DNA of 5,433 nt from JBKJUK01 sp046590705 (GTDB taxonomy: Bacteria > Acidobacteriota > Thermoanaerobaculia > Gp7-AA8): the NCBI GenBank assembly GCA_046590705.1, contig JBKJUK010000248.1, positions 1 to 5,433 on the forward strand, read 5' to 3'. A program made the translations under genes and the position numbers. A model generated the notes under the pieces. That model had not been told where the DNA came from, searched no databases, and saw only the letters and a program-made list of their open reading frames with translations. How positions within the stretch are numbered: position 1 is the stretch's first letter; every line of letters starts with the position of its first letter. Below, piece after piece: positions 1-5,433 of the stretch.

Positions 1-130
1 TGCGAAGAGGAATCTCCGTTCCGCGCCGCGAGGATCGAAGTTGTTACACCGCGTCCGCGCGGACCGGAGATTCCTCTTCGCAGTAAGTGCTGCGGGACAT
101 CTGACGTTCGCGCGGCTCATCGGAATGACG
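1..130 (-). repeat. Palindromic intergenic repeat, copy 1 (left part outside window)
   Basis: Positions 1-18 (tgcgaagaggaatctccg) are an exact reverse complement of 65-82. The pairing extends inward to about 26 bp per arm with one mismatch, around a loop of about 30 nt. A flank of about 48 bp follows and ends in tcggaatgacg (120-130), the terminal motif also found at both ends of copy 2 (2282-2458). Read as its reverse complement, this copy aligns with copy 2 far better than it does directly: the arms, the gcggtgt block and the ttcga apex line up at roughly 80% identity by eye. Copy 1 is therefore inverted relative to copy 2. The matching outer flank should lie just left of the window. No protein is encoded. 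It resembles a REP- or MITE-like element; transposition is not shown. Confidence 0.85.
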
Positions 131-203
131 TCGCGGCACGTTCGTGACGACGGGCAGTAACAGAGATTTCGTTGTCGATGACGAGCTCCCCCGAGCTAAG
201 CGT

Positions 204-1556
204 TTAACGAATCACGTGCCACGCGGTCTGTCGGCCTGCGAGGTAGATGACTCTCTCTCCGTTGAATACGGCGGACTGCTCGAGTTTGATCTGCACGAGC
301 TGGTTCTTCCACTCCGCGATCGGAACTTTTACGTTCCCTTCGATGGCGTAGGCCGTGTTCGGACGGAGCTTCCAATCCCCGAGAATGGCGGTCGGGCCCT
401 GGTTGTCCCACATACCAATGGTCGGTCCTGCCGCATGTCCGAAGAAACCGAGAGGGTGGGTGTACGTGCTTGCCTCGATATTCTCCCTCGCCACCGAAGC
501 GCGCGTCGCAGCGAGAATCTCGTTTCCCGTACGGCCGGTCCTGAACTCGCGGGTGAGCAGATCCTGCCACTGGTTCCCGACCGCCAGCGCGCGAACGAGA
601 CCTGCGGGAACTTCCGTTTCTCCGAGTCGCAGGACGTAACCCATCTCCTGAGTGTCCGTGTTCAGTCTAAGGTAGGTGATCCCTACATCGGTGTGCAGTA
701 CATCACCCCGTCGGATGATTCCGCCTGTTCCACAGAAGGGCGTCGACGACTCGCACTTCACGCCCGGCCGCTGGATGTTCACATAGGGCATGAACCATAT
801 CGGAAGGCCGAGCGCTGCGTAACGCTCTCGAATGTACCAGGAGACATCGTCGGTGGTCGTCACTCCCGGAGTAATCACCTTCTCGGAGAAAGCCTCGGTC
901 ACGACCGACCGGGCCAGTGACACGATCGAGGGATAAGACTCGAGTTCCGCGGCAGTACGCGTCTCCATCCAGCGCACGGTCAGCTGCTCGGCGCTGGTGA
1001 GGCGGAGACGCAACTCAGGCGTGAGCGAAGAGGCGAGTTGCTCGTAGAGTCCGTGCGTCAGACCATCAGCAAAGGGCCAGTCTCGGCTGACATTGATGCC
1101 GATCTTCTTAGGATTTCGCTCACGTATGACTTCGGCCAGTCGCTTCCACTGCGCGGAAAGGTCGCCCCCTTCCCAGGCCGCAGTGTAAAAATCTTCAATA
1201 GGGTAGCGGCTAACCGTGATCCGTTCCACGCCTTTCTCGAGGCCTCGGTCATGAAACACCAGCATCGTGGTCCGGCGCGCAGCGAACACCGGTTCCGGAA
1301 CGAGCGTCAGATAGACAGGGTCCTCGGCGTATTCTCGATTGATCACTACCCAGAAATCGATCCCCGTCTCCCGCATGAGCCCAGGGAGGAGATTGTCCAG
1401 CCGGTCGCGCAGAACGCTGTTCACAGCTTCAACACGATCGCGTTCTCGCAACACCGATCCAGGCGACTGAATCACCCGGCCTTGTTGCGGACCTTGCGCG
1501 AGAGCAGGCCAGGAAAAAAGAGCAATGATCAGCGAGAGCAGGACTATCGATTTCAT
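204..1556 (-). CDS. Secreted M24-family metallopeptidase (aminopeptidase P/prolidase-like)
   Basis: This 450-residue protein is predicted to be an exported metal-dependent peptidase of the M24 pita-bread fold, the fold that removes or cleaves next to proline in peptides. Residues 1-20 form a signal peptide (MKSIVLL..., hydrophobic core, ALA|QG cleavage). A creatinase-like N-terminal domain spans about 35-195 and the catalytic domain about 200-440. All five expected metal ligands are visible: D290 (HTDVG), D301 (11 residues later, as in E. coli aminopeptidase P), H374 (FGHAAG), E406 (YAIEG) and E426 (KLEQ). The usual GHGIGLxVHE stretch reads GHAAGPTIGMWDN, so the second histidine is absent. 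From memory this GHAAGPTIG...WD form and the GRQT ending mark a secreted subgroup of unassigned substrate. C268 and C275 could form a disulfide. The frame stays open upstream to 1742, but the start at 1556 is chosen for its GGAGG ribosome site and signal peptide. The exact substrate is unknown. Confidence 0.92.
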   Translation of the reverse strand: MKSIVLLSLIIALFSWPALAQGPQQGRVIQSPGSVLRERDRVEAVNSVLRDRLDNLLPGLMRETGIDFWVVINREYAEDPVYLTLVPEPVFAARRTTMLVFHDRGLEKGVERITVSRYPIEDFYTAAWEGGDLSAQWKRLAEVIRERNPKKIGINVSRDWPFADGLTHGLYEQLASSLTPELRLRLTSAEQLTVRWMETRTAAELESYPSIVSLARSVVTEAFSEKVITPGVTTTDDVSWYIRERYAALGLPIWFMPYVNIQRPGVKCESSTPFCGTGGIIRRGDVLHTDVGITYLRLNTDTQEMGYVLRLGETEVPAGLVRALAVGNQWQDLLTREFRTGRTGNEILAATRASVARENIEASTYTHPLGFFGHAAGPTIGMWDNQGPTAILGDWKLRPNTAYAIEGNVKVPIAEWKNQLVQIKLEQSAVFNGERVIYLAGRQTAWHVIR

Positions 1557-1560
1557 GCGG

Positions 1561-1565
1561 CCTCC
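1561..1565 (-). promoter_or_regulatory. Ribosome binding site of the M24 peptidase gene
   Basis: On the minus strand GGAGG lies four bases (CCGC) before the ATG at 1556-1554. This perfect Shine-Dalgarno core, just before a codon that opens a textbook signal peptide, settles the start. It rules out the 62-residue upstream extension, which would also run antisense through the neighbouring lipoprotein gene. Confidence 0.8.
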
Positions 1566-1578
1566 AGAACTGGTCGGA

Positions 1579-1607
1579 ATTCTGCACTTGTTTTCGACCA
1601 TGCGCAA
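1579..1607 (-). promoter_or_regulatory. Candidate promoter for the M24 peptidase gene
   Basis: On the minus strand TTGCGC (1607-1602) and CAGAAT (1584-1579) are separated by exactly 17 bp. They match the sigma-70 consensus at 3 of 6 and 4 of 6 positions. Transcription would begin near 1572, giving a short leader that just includes the GGAGG at 1565-1561. The -35 part lies inside the first codons of the divergent lipoprotein gene. The match is weak and the position is its best argument. Confidence 0.25.
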
Positions 1608-2082
1608 AACTCTCTTGTCCGCACTCTCTCTCCTCCTCCTGCTCCTGTTCCTTGGTGGCTGCAAAGGCGAGGACGATTCGCCAACGACGCCGGGCCGAGG
1701 CTCGATCAACGTCGCGGTCATTCCAAACCCGATCGAAGCCACGCGTGTCCAGGGGACGAGCGGTACCTACGACCTGCCCTTCGAAGTTGCCATCACCGAA
1801 TTTGGCGGCACCCAGGTCACTCTCACCGGGATCCATGTTGAATTGAAGGCGCTTGGAATCCGTGTACTGACGAAATCGTACGACCGCAGCTATCTCGAGG
1901 GAAGAAGTTACTCTCCCGTGATTCCAGCGAACTCCACTGTTCGTTACGCGTTCAGCCTTCGCGAGGAAATCCCTGACGCCGCCTTCAGCTCGGCCGTGGA
2001 AGCGGACATCCGCGCAGAAGGAATCGACGCTAAGGGCAACGAGGTCAGGCAGACGAAGACCGTATCGCTGCGGAGAAAATAG
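1600..2082 (+). CDS. Small lipoprotein of unknown function
   Basis: This 160-residue protein carries a clear lipoprotein signal: MRK, a leucine-rich core (L11-L16) and the lipobox LGGC, with lipidated Cys21. Lysine at +2 gives no inner-membrane retention signal, so the outer membrane is its likely home. A polar, acidic, proline-containing linker (about 22-34) leads to a domain of about 125 residues with alternating hydrophobic residues, suggesting a beta-sandwich (inference from pattern only). The tail is basic (RRK). I do not recognise the family. The start at 1600 is chosen because the signal peptide begins there; in-frame ATGs upstream at 1525 and 1555 add residues unlike a signal peptide. 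No good Shine-Dalgarno precedes it. It is transcribed divergently from the exported peptidase, with 43 bp between the start codons, so the two may be co-regulated. Whether it binds or assists that enzyme is unknown. Confidence 0.85.
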   Translation: MRKTLLSALSLLLLLLFLGGCKGEDDSPTTPGRGSINVAVIPNPIEATRVQGTSGTYDLPFEVAITEFGGTQVTLTGIHVELKALGIRVLTKSYDRSYLEGRSYSPVIPANSTVRYAFSLREEIPDAAFSSAVEADIRAEGIDAKGNEVRQTKTVSLRRK

Positions 2083-2163
2083 AAGAGTTCAGAAGTCGCA
2101 GACTGTCGCCGTGGCGTCATGTCGAAGCGCCGCCGGAGCAGCGCACGCGATTCCAAATATCCG

Positions 2164-2244
2164 GGGGTCAGACGCACACTTGTCACGGTCTTATTTACAA
2201 CGCCTGTCTCACAATAACGAACGTTGAAAATGGCGTGTGACCCC
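2164..2244. repeat. Inverted-repeat element ending in GGGGTCA
   Basis: ggggtcagacgc at 2164-2175 is the reverse complement of gcgtgtgacccc at 2233-2244 at 11 of 12 positions. The termini enclose about 57 bp of AT-richer sequence that includes a taacgaacgtt stretch. No coding content is seen. Ends of this GGGGTCAGAC type recur, from memory, in intergenic elements near Y1/REP-associated transposases in environmental genomes. That link is inference, since no transposase is present here. It could also be a chance hairpin. Confidence 0.5.
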
Positions 2245-2268
2245 GTAAGCGTCGACCCCGTAAGCGTC
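2239..2268. repeat. Perfect tandem duplication of a 15-mer
   Basis: The unit gaccccgtaagcgtc occurs twice head to tail (2239-2253 and 2254-2268) with no mismatch. The first unit begins inside the right terminus of the 81-bp inverted-repeat element, so the duplication repeats part of that terminus (gacccc). Identical copies point to a recent slippage or end-duplication event. Confidence 0.85.
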
Positions 2269-2281
2269 CGTTCCTCCCGCT

Positions 2282-2458
2282 CGTCATTCCGACGAGCCGG
2301 CTGAACGGAGGCATCGAACGACTCCAACTGCGAGGAGGAATCTCCGATCCGTGCAGATGCGGTGTGAAGGTTCGACCCTTGCACCGCGGACCGGAGATTC
2401 CTCTTCGCACTCACACCTCGCAGTTCCGCTAGGTCATCTCGCGCTCATCGGAATGACG
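2282..2458 (+). repeat. Palindromic intergenic repeat, copy 2 (complete)
   Basis: This 177-bp element has two nested inverted repeats. The outer ends are cgtcattccga (2282-2292) and tcggaatgacg (2448-2458), exact reverse complements; after one mismatch a further three bases pair. The inner arms are 2329-2346 (tgcgaggaggaatctccg) and 2392-2409, matching at 17 of 18 positions. The loop can fold further, with gcggtg pairing to caccgc and aagg to cctt around a ttcgac apex. Copy 1 (1-130) shares the arms, loop blocks and terminal motif in the opposite orientation. The right end supplies an ATG (2453) in frame with priA that can mislead start prediction. No protein is encoded. Confidence 0.88.
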
Positions 2459-2536
2459 TGTCCGGTGACAGATCGTAATCTCGAACATGCCGCTTTCGCC
2501 AGTACGCCTCTTGCGCGACCGTTTATCCTCATCGGC

Positions 2537-4972
2537 GTGACTCCCCAGAATCCCGAATTCGTCGACGTAGCCGTTCCACTCGGAGTCTTCGGTACGTTCA
2601 CCTACCGCGTACCTGCGAAATTTCGGGGAGAGGTGAGGCTCGGATCTCGAGTTGAAGTTCCCTGGGGCCCGAGGTCTGTCACCGGATTCGTGGTGAGTCT
2701 TTGCGCGACCAGCGAACTGCAGCCCGCGAAGATCAAAGACGTCCGAACTCTGCTGGATCAGGACGAACCGGCGCTGCTTCCGGAGATCATTCAGCTTTGC
2801 CAGTGGGCGGCCGATTACTACATCGCGCCACTGGGGGAGATGTTGCGGGTCGCGCTTCCACCGAATATGACTACGCGCTCGAGAAGAGTGCTCCAGATCG
2901 TGGAAGATCCTTCTGCAGTGGAAGCAGCACTCGCCGCCACCCGAATACTGGGCTCCGATATAGATCTGCTCACCAGCATTCGCGAGGGCGGCACATCTGC
3001 CTCAGACCTCGTGGCGAGGCATCGAGGCGGAAGCAAAGCGCTGGCGCGACTGCAGGACGCCGGTCTGATTCTGGTGAGGGACGAGCTGCGTGATTCCGCA
3101 GGCGTACGTTCTGATCGCTGGCTGGTGCTGCAGAGTGATGCGGCAGGCCTATCGGAAAAACAGCAGGCAGTCGTGCAGCAACTCACCCGATGGAGTGGCA
3201 CGGCACGAATTTCGACTCTCACCTCAGCGGGAGTCAGCGAGTCCTCCATCGCTACGCTGGCAAAGAAGGGAATTGTCTCGATTGAACGTCGGATCCGACA
3301 ACATACGCTCGATGAGTTCCTCGCGGAGGCTCCGGCGACTGTCGAAGAGTTCAACTATTCGTCCGAGCAGCAGAGTGCCATCGATGCAGTGCGCTCGACC
3401 TTCGGAACGTTCTCGCCGTTCCTCCTTCAGGGCATCACCGGAAGTGGCAAAACTGAGGTGTATATCGAGTTGATGCGCGACGTAGTGCGCCAGGGGAAGC
3501 AGGCCATCTTGCTGGTGCCCGAGATCTCACTCACGCCGGTTTTCGCAGCGCGGCTGAAACAGCGATTCGGTGAGCGGATCGCAATCCTTCACAGTAGCCT
3601 TTCGGCCGGTGAGAAATACGAACAGTGGTGGCGTGCGCGCCGTGGCCTGGTGGATGTAGCGATCGGGCCGCGATCAGCTCTCTTTACCCCGTTTCAGAAC
3701 CTCGGATTGATCGTCGTCGATGAGGAAGGTGATGGCGCCTACAAACAGGACGAGACGCCTCGATACAACGCCCGCGATCTCGCCGTCGTGCGCGCCAGAC
3801 TCTCGGACATTCCCGTCGTACTCGGATCCGCGACCCCTTCACTAGAATCGAGAGAGAACGCGGAAAAGGGTCGCTACACGCTCCTTCAACTCAGACAACG
3901 AGTTGAGGAGCGGAGTCTTCCGGTGGTCGAGATCATCGATCTTCGTACTGAGAAAGGTGAGAAAGAAGACCGGGGTCTTGTGATCTTCGGGGCTAAGCTG
4001 CGCGAGCGGCTCGAGGCCACCTTCGCGAGGGGCGAACAGGCCATCATCCTCATGAACCGGCGAGGGTATGCACCGTTTCTACTCTGCCGCCAGTGTGAGA
4101 ACGATTTCCGGTGTCGCGACTGCAGCGTGACTCTGACTGTGCATCGACGGATCGGGCAGCTCATCTGTCACTACTGCGGACTTCGGAAACCGATTCCGGC
4201 GAAGTGTCCCGAGTGTCAGGGCGAGGTGCTTCAGCCAATCGGCTTCGGTACAGAAAAAGTTGAAGAGCGATTTCGCAAACATTTTCCAGGCATCACAGTC
4301 GACGTCGTGGATCGTGACTCGACACGGAAAAAAGGAGAGATGGTGCGGATCCTCGACCGATTCCGGCGCGGGGATTCTCAGGCTTTGATCGGAACTCAGA
4401 TGATCAGCAAGGGACACCATTTCCCCAACGTGACCTTCACGGCTGTGATCAACGCGGACTCGATTCTCGGATATCCCGATTTCAGATCGGCGGAAAAAAC
4501 GTTTTATCTGCTGACGCAGGTTGCGGGCCGATCGGGCCGGGGCGAACTTGCCGGGACGGTGGCCATTCAATCAGCGTTTCCTCAGCATTACGCGATCAGA
4601 CATGCGGCCAATCACGACTTCGAATCATTCTTCCGTGAAGAGATTGACTTCCGCCGTAAGTTTCTCTATCCGCCTGCCAGTTCGATGATCGCCATCCTTC
4701 TGCGCGGAGAGGAACTTCCGAAGGTAGAGAAAGCTGCGATCGCAATCGGGAACGAACTGGAAAAGGCTTTGAAAGGGGTTTCCAACGTGAGAATTCAGGG
4801 ACCGGCCCCAGCTCCTCTCTCGAGGATCAAAGGGGTGTTCCGCTATCAGATCCTGCTTCGAAGTTCCTCGAGGGCGCCCATGCACAAGGCTGTGACGGAG
4901 GTCATGCAGGGGATGACATCACCGACGGGTGTAACCGTGGTTGTCGACGTCGATCCGCTGAACATTCTGTAA
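2537..4972 (+). CDS. priA: PriA, primosomal replication-restart DNA helicase
   Basis: PriA recognises stalled or collapsed forks in the cytoplasm, unwinds DNA 3' to 5' and helps reload the replicative helicase. From the GTG at 2537 the protein has 811 residues, close to the longer PriA forms (B. subtilis is about 805). Visible in order: the N-terminal 3'-DNA-binding domain (VDVAVPLGVFGTFTYRVP, from about 9), winged-helix segments (about 150-250), Walker A GITGSGKT (299-306), motif II DEEGD (395-399), GSATPS (430-435), eight zinc-binding cysteines in four CxxC pairs (517/520, 526/529, 544/547, 557/560), GTQMISKGHHFP (619-630), QVAGRSGRG (661-669), and the C-terminal GPAPAPLSR and DVDPLNIL. Motif II normally reads DEEH, so glycine at 398 is odd. 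The frame is open back to 2351, but that part translates a repeat; GTG 2537 gives the family-like N-terminus, although no strong ribosome site precedes it (GTG 2465 is the alternative). Function is certain, the start is not. Confidence 0.97.
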   Translation: MTPQNPEFVDVAVPLGVFGTFTYRVPAKFRGEVRLGSRVEVPWGPRSVTGFVVSLCATSELQPAKIKDVRTLLDQDEPALLPEIIQLCQWAADYYIAPLGEMLRVALPPNMTTRSRRVLQIVEDPSAVEAALAATRILGSDIDLLTSIREGGTSASDLVARHRGGSKALARLQDAGLILVRDELRDSAGVRSDRWLVLQSDAAGLSEKQQAVVQQLTRWSGTARISTLTSAGVSESSIATLAKKGIVSIERRIRQHTLDEFLAEAPATVEEFNYSSEQQSAIDAVRSTFGTFSPFLLQGITGSGKTEVYIELMRDVVRQGKQAILLVPEISLTPVFAARLKQRFGERIAILHSSLSAGEKYEQWWRARRGLVDVAIGPRSALFTPFQNLGLIVVDEEGDGAYKQDETPRYNARDLAVVRARLSDIPVVLGSATPSLESRENAEKGRYTLLQLRQRVEERSLPVVEIIDLRTEKGEKEDRGLVIFGAKLRERLEATFARGEQAIILMNRRGYAPFLLCRQCENDFRCRDCSVTLTVHRRIGQLICHYCGLRKPIPAKCPECQGEVLQPIGFGTEKVEERFRKHFPGITVDVVDRDSTRKKGEMVRILDRFRRGDSQALIGTQMISKGHHFPNVTFTAVINADSILGYPDFRSAEKTFYLLTQVAGRSGRGELAGTVAIQSAFPQHYAIRHAANHDFESFFREEIDFRRKFLYPPASSMIAILLRGEELPKVEKAAIAIGNELEKALKGVSNVRIQGPAPAPLSRIKGVFRYQILLRSSSRAPMHKAVTEVMQGMTSPTGVTVVVDVDPLNIL

Positions 4973-5084
4973 TATACACGCCACCTTGACGTGCTTCGCC
5001 TGAACATCGCTGCCACATCGGCCGAGCGTCCGGTCCTGGTGTAAGGTTTAGACGTCGATCACATTCGAGGTCGTCGGCCTTTCT

Positions 5085-5113
5085 TTGCGTTCCCCTTCGA
5101 CGGGACTTACATT
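5085..5113 (+). promoter_or_regulatory. Candidate promoter for the small cysteine-rich protein gene
   Basis: TTGCGT (5085-5090) and TACATT (5108-5113) are spaced by 17 bp and match the sigma-70 consensus at 3 of 6 and 4 of 6 positions. The start point would fall near 5120, almost on the ribosome site at 5120-5125, leaving a very short leader. The match is weak; transcription could instead continue from priA, since no clear terminator separates them. Confidence 0.2.
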
Positions 5114-5119
5114 CTCGTC

Positions 5120-5125
5120 AAGGAG
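5120..5125 (+). promoter_or_regulatory. Ribosome binding site of the small cysteine-rich protein gene
   Basis: AAGGAG lies eight bases before the ATG at 5134, the best Shine-Dalgarno on the plus strand of this window. It supports 5134 rather than the nearby out-of-frame ATG at 5127 or the in-frame ATG at 5143. Confidence 0.75.
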
Positions 5126-5133
5126 AATGTCTG

Positions 5134-5364
5134 ATGCGCAGAATGATAGCTTTTGGGTTCGCCGTTTTTCTTTTCGCAGGTTCGGGTCCAGCGCAGGTAC
5201 AGCCTTTGTGCGAGGATCCGCTGGCGACCCGATACCCTAACTCCATATGTCGGTCGTTAAGCGCCGGGGGTTACGAATGCCAGACTGACTCCTGGGGTGA
5301 GAGGTTTTGTGCCGCCAAAGCAGGAACGGATGGCCAGACGTTATGCGAAACATGCATTCTTTAG
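5134..5364 (+). CDS. Small secreted six-cysteine protein, function unknown
   Basis: This 76-residue protein starts with MRRM, a hydrophobic run (IAFGFAVFLFAG) and a likely signal-peptidase site GPA|QV after residue 20. The mature part of about 56 residues holds six cysteines (C26, C39, C49, C59, C71, C74), enough for three disulfides, and ends CETCIL. No cysteine sits in a lipobox, so it should be released or stay free in the periplasm. The CxxC near the C-terminus could alternatively bind metal. I do not recognise the family and no catalytic motif is visible. A strong ribosome site at 5120-5125 supports translation. Its 3' end overlaps the next reading frame, which also opens with a signal peptide, so the two probably share a transcript. 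It could be a processed peptide, an adhesion or matrix component, or a small periplasmic protein; the sequence does not decide. Confidence 0.75.
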   Translation: MRRMIAFGFAVFLFAGSGPAQVQPLCEDPLATRYPNSICRSLSAGGYECQTDSWGERFCAAKAGTDGQTLCETCIL

Positions 5365-5433
5365 TACGCCTCCTCTTGACGATTGTCTTCGGTGGCCTCG
5401 TCACGAGTTCTCTCCTGGCGGGGAATCTCGTGG
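5343..5433 (+). CDS. Start of a second exported protein (cut by window end)
   Basis: About 30 codons are visible before the window ends. They read as a signal peptide: MRNMHSLVR, then a hydrophobic run (LLLTIVFGGLV) and a plausible cleavage at LLAG|NL. The start is either ATG 5343 or the in-frame ATG 5352; neither has a strong ribosome site. Either way it overlaps the 3' end of the preceding six-cysteine gene by 13-22 bp in another frame, which fits translational coupling within an operon. The function cannot be judged from this fragment. Confidence 0.6.
   Translation, partial: MRNMHSLVRLLLTIVFGGLVTSSLLAGNLV

Larger units (their letters stand above)
2083..2536. other. Gene-free intergenic region with nested repeats
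   Basis: This 454-bp stretch lies between the lipoprotein stop and the proposed priA start. Open frames cross it, but none has family-like sequence and they run straight through repeats. From left to right it holds about 80 bp with no recognisable feature, an 81-bp inverted-repeat element (2164-2244), a tandem 15-mer (2239-2268), a complete palindromic repeat (2282-2458), and about 78 bp before priA that should contain that gene's promoter and leader. I see no convincing rho-independent terminator with a T-tract for the lipoprotein gene, and no RNA gene. Confidence 0.7.

Noticed and set aside
184..197. Hairpin agctc-cccc-gagct just past the peptidase stop, as a terminator
   Set aside because: The stem is only 5 bp and no T-run follows it on the minus strand.
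144..920. A 258-codon plus-strand open frame, with others at 1038-1841, inside the peptidase gene
   Set aside because: They lie antisense to a gene with clear family motifs, have no recognisable domains and are rich in arginine and serine as expected of shadow frames.
1557..1742. 62-residue N-terminal extension of the peptidase
   Set aside because: It runs antisense through the lipoprotein signal peptide, is basic and low in structure, and the inner ATG at 1556 has GGAGG and opens a proper signal peptide.
2378..2391. aaggttcgaccctt in the repeat loop looks like a tRNA T-arm
   Set aside because: No acceptor, D or anticodon arm surrounds it; it is the apex of the palindrome.
1944..2414. A 156-codon minus-strand open frame across the repeats
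   Set aside because: It is built from the antisense of the lipoprotein gene, the tandem 15-mer and the palindromic repeat. Nothing in it resembles a protein family.
2453..2481. atgacg and taatct with 17-bp spacing as a priA promoter using the repeat end as its -35 box
   Set aside because: The -10 matches only 3 of 6 consensus bases and the idea rests on position alone.
4973..5084. A terminator after priA
   Set aside because: I found no stem of useful length followed by a T-run; small pairings such as cacc/ggtg are too weak and too far apart.
4991..5133. Possible short gene from GTG 4991, read past the TAA at 5042 to a TGA overlapping the ATG at 5134
   Set aside because: It is interrupted by a stop after 17 codons and the second half has no start codon. 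The protein-like look of the second half is probably chance, so I do not call a pseudogene.

Overview
The window is 5.4 kb of moderately GC-rich bacterial chromosome. It holds three well-supported genes, one small secreted-protein gene, the first codons of a further gene cut by the window end, and two kinds of intergenic repeat. No single marker fixes the organism. A secreted M24 peptidase of the environmental type, a diderm-style lipoprotein signal and intergenic palindromes built on GTCATTCCGA / GAGGAATCTCC together suggest an environmental Gram-negative lineage such as Gemmatimonadota or Acidobacteriota. That placement is inference. Nothing here looks like phage, plasmid, CRISPR or an antibiotic-resistance island.

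Layout: positions 1-130 hold most of one copy of a large palindromic repeat. Positions 204-1556 (minus) encode a secreted M24-family metallopeptidase (aminopeptidase P/prolidase type) with all five metal ligands. Only 43 bp separate its start from that of a divergent lipoprotein gene of unknown function (1600-2082, plus). Positions 2083-2536 carry no gene. They contain an 81-bp inverted-repeat element, a tandem 15-mer, and a second, complete copy of the palindromic repeat in the opposite orientation. Positions 2537-4972 (plus) encode PriA, the replication-restart helicase, complete with eight zinc-binding cysteines but with an unusual DEEG in place of the usual DEEH box. After a 161-bp gap with no convincing terminator, a six-cysteine secreted peptide of 76 residues (5134-5364) overlaps the start of another signal-peptide-bearing gene that runs off the window.

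How the parts relate: the peptidase and lipoprotein are both exported and share a divergent control region, so they may act together in the cell envelope, though nothing proves it. PriA is a housekeeping gene and appears unrelated to its neighbours. The last two genes overlap and are both exported, so they look like the start of a small secreted-protein operon. The clearest unexplained structure is the pair of inverted palindromic repeats that bracket the peptidase/lipoprotein pair. No complete novel defence or mobile system is visible.
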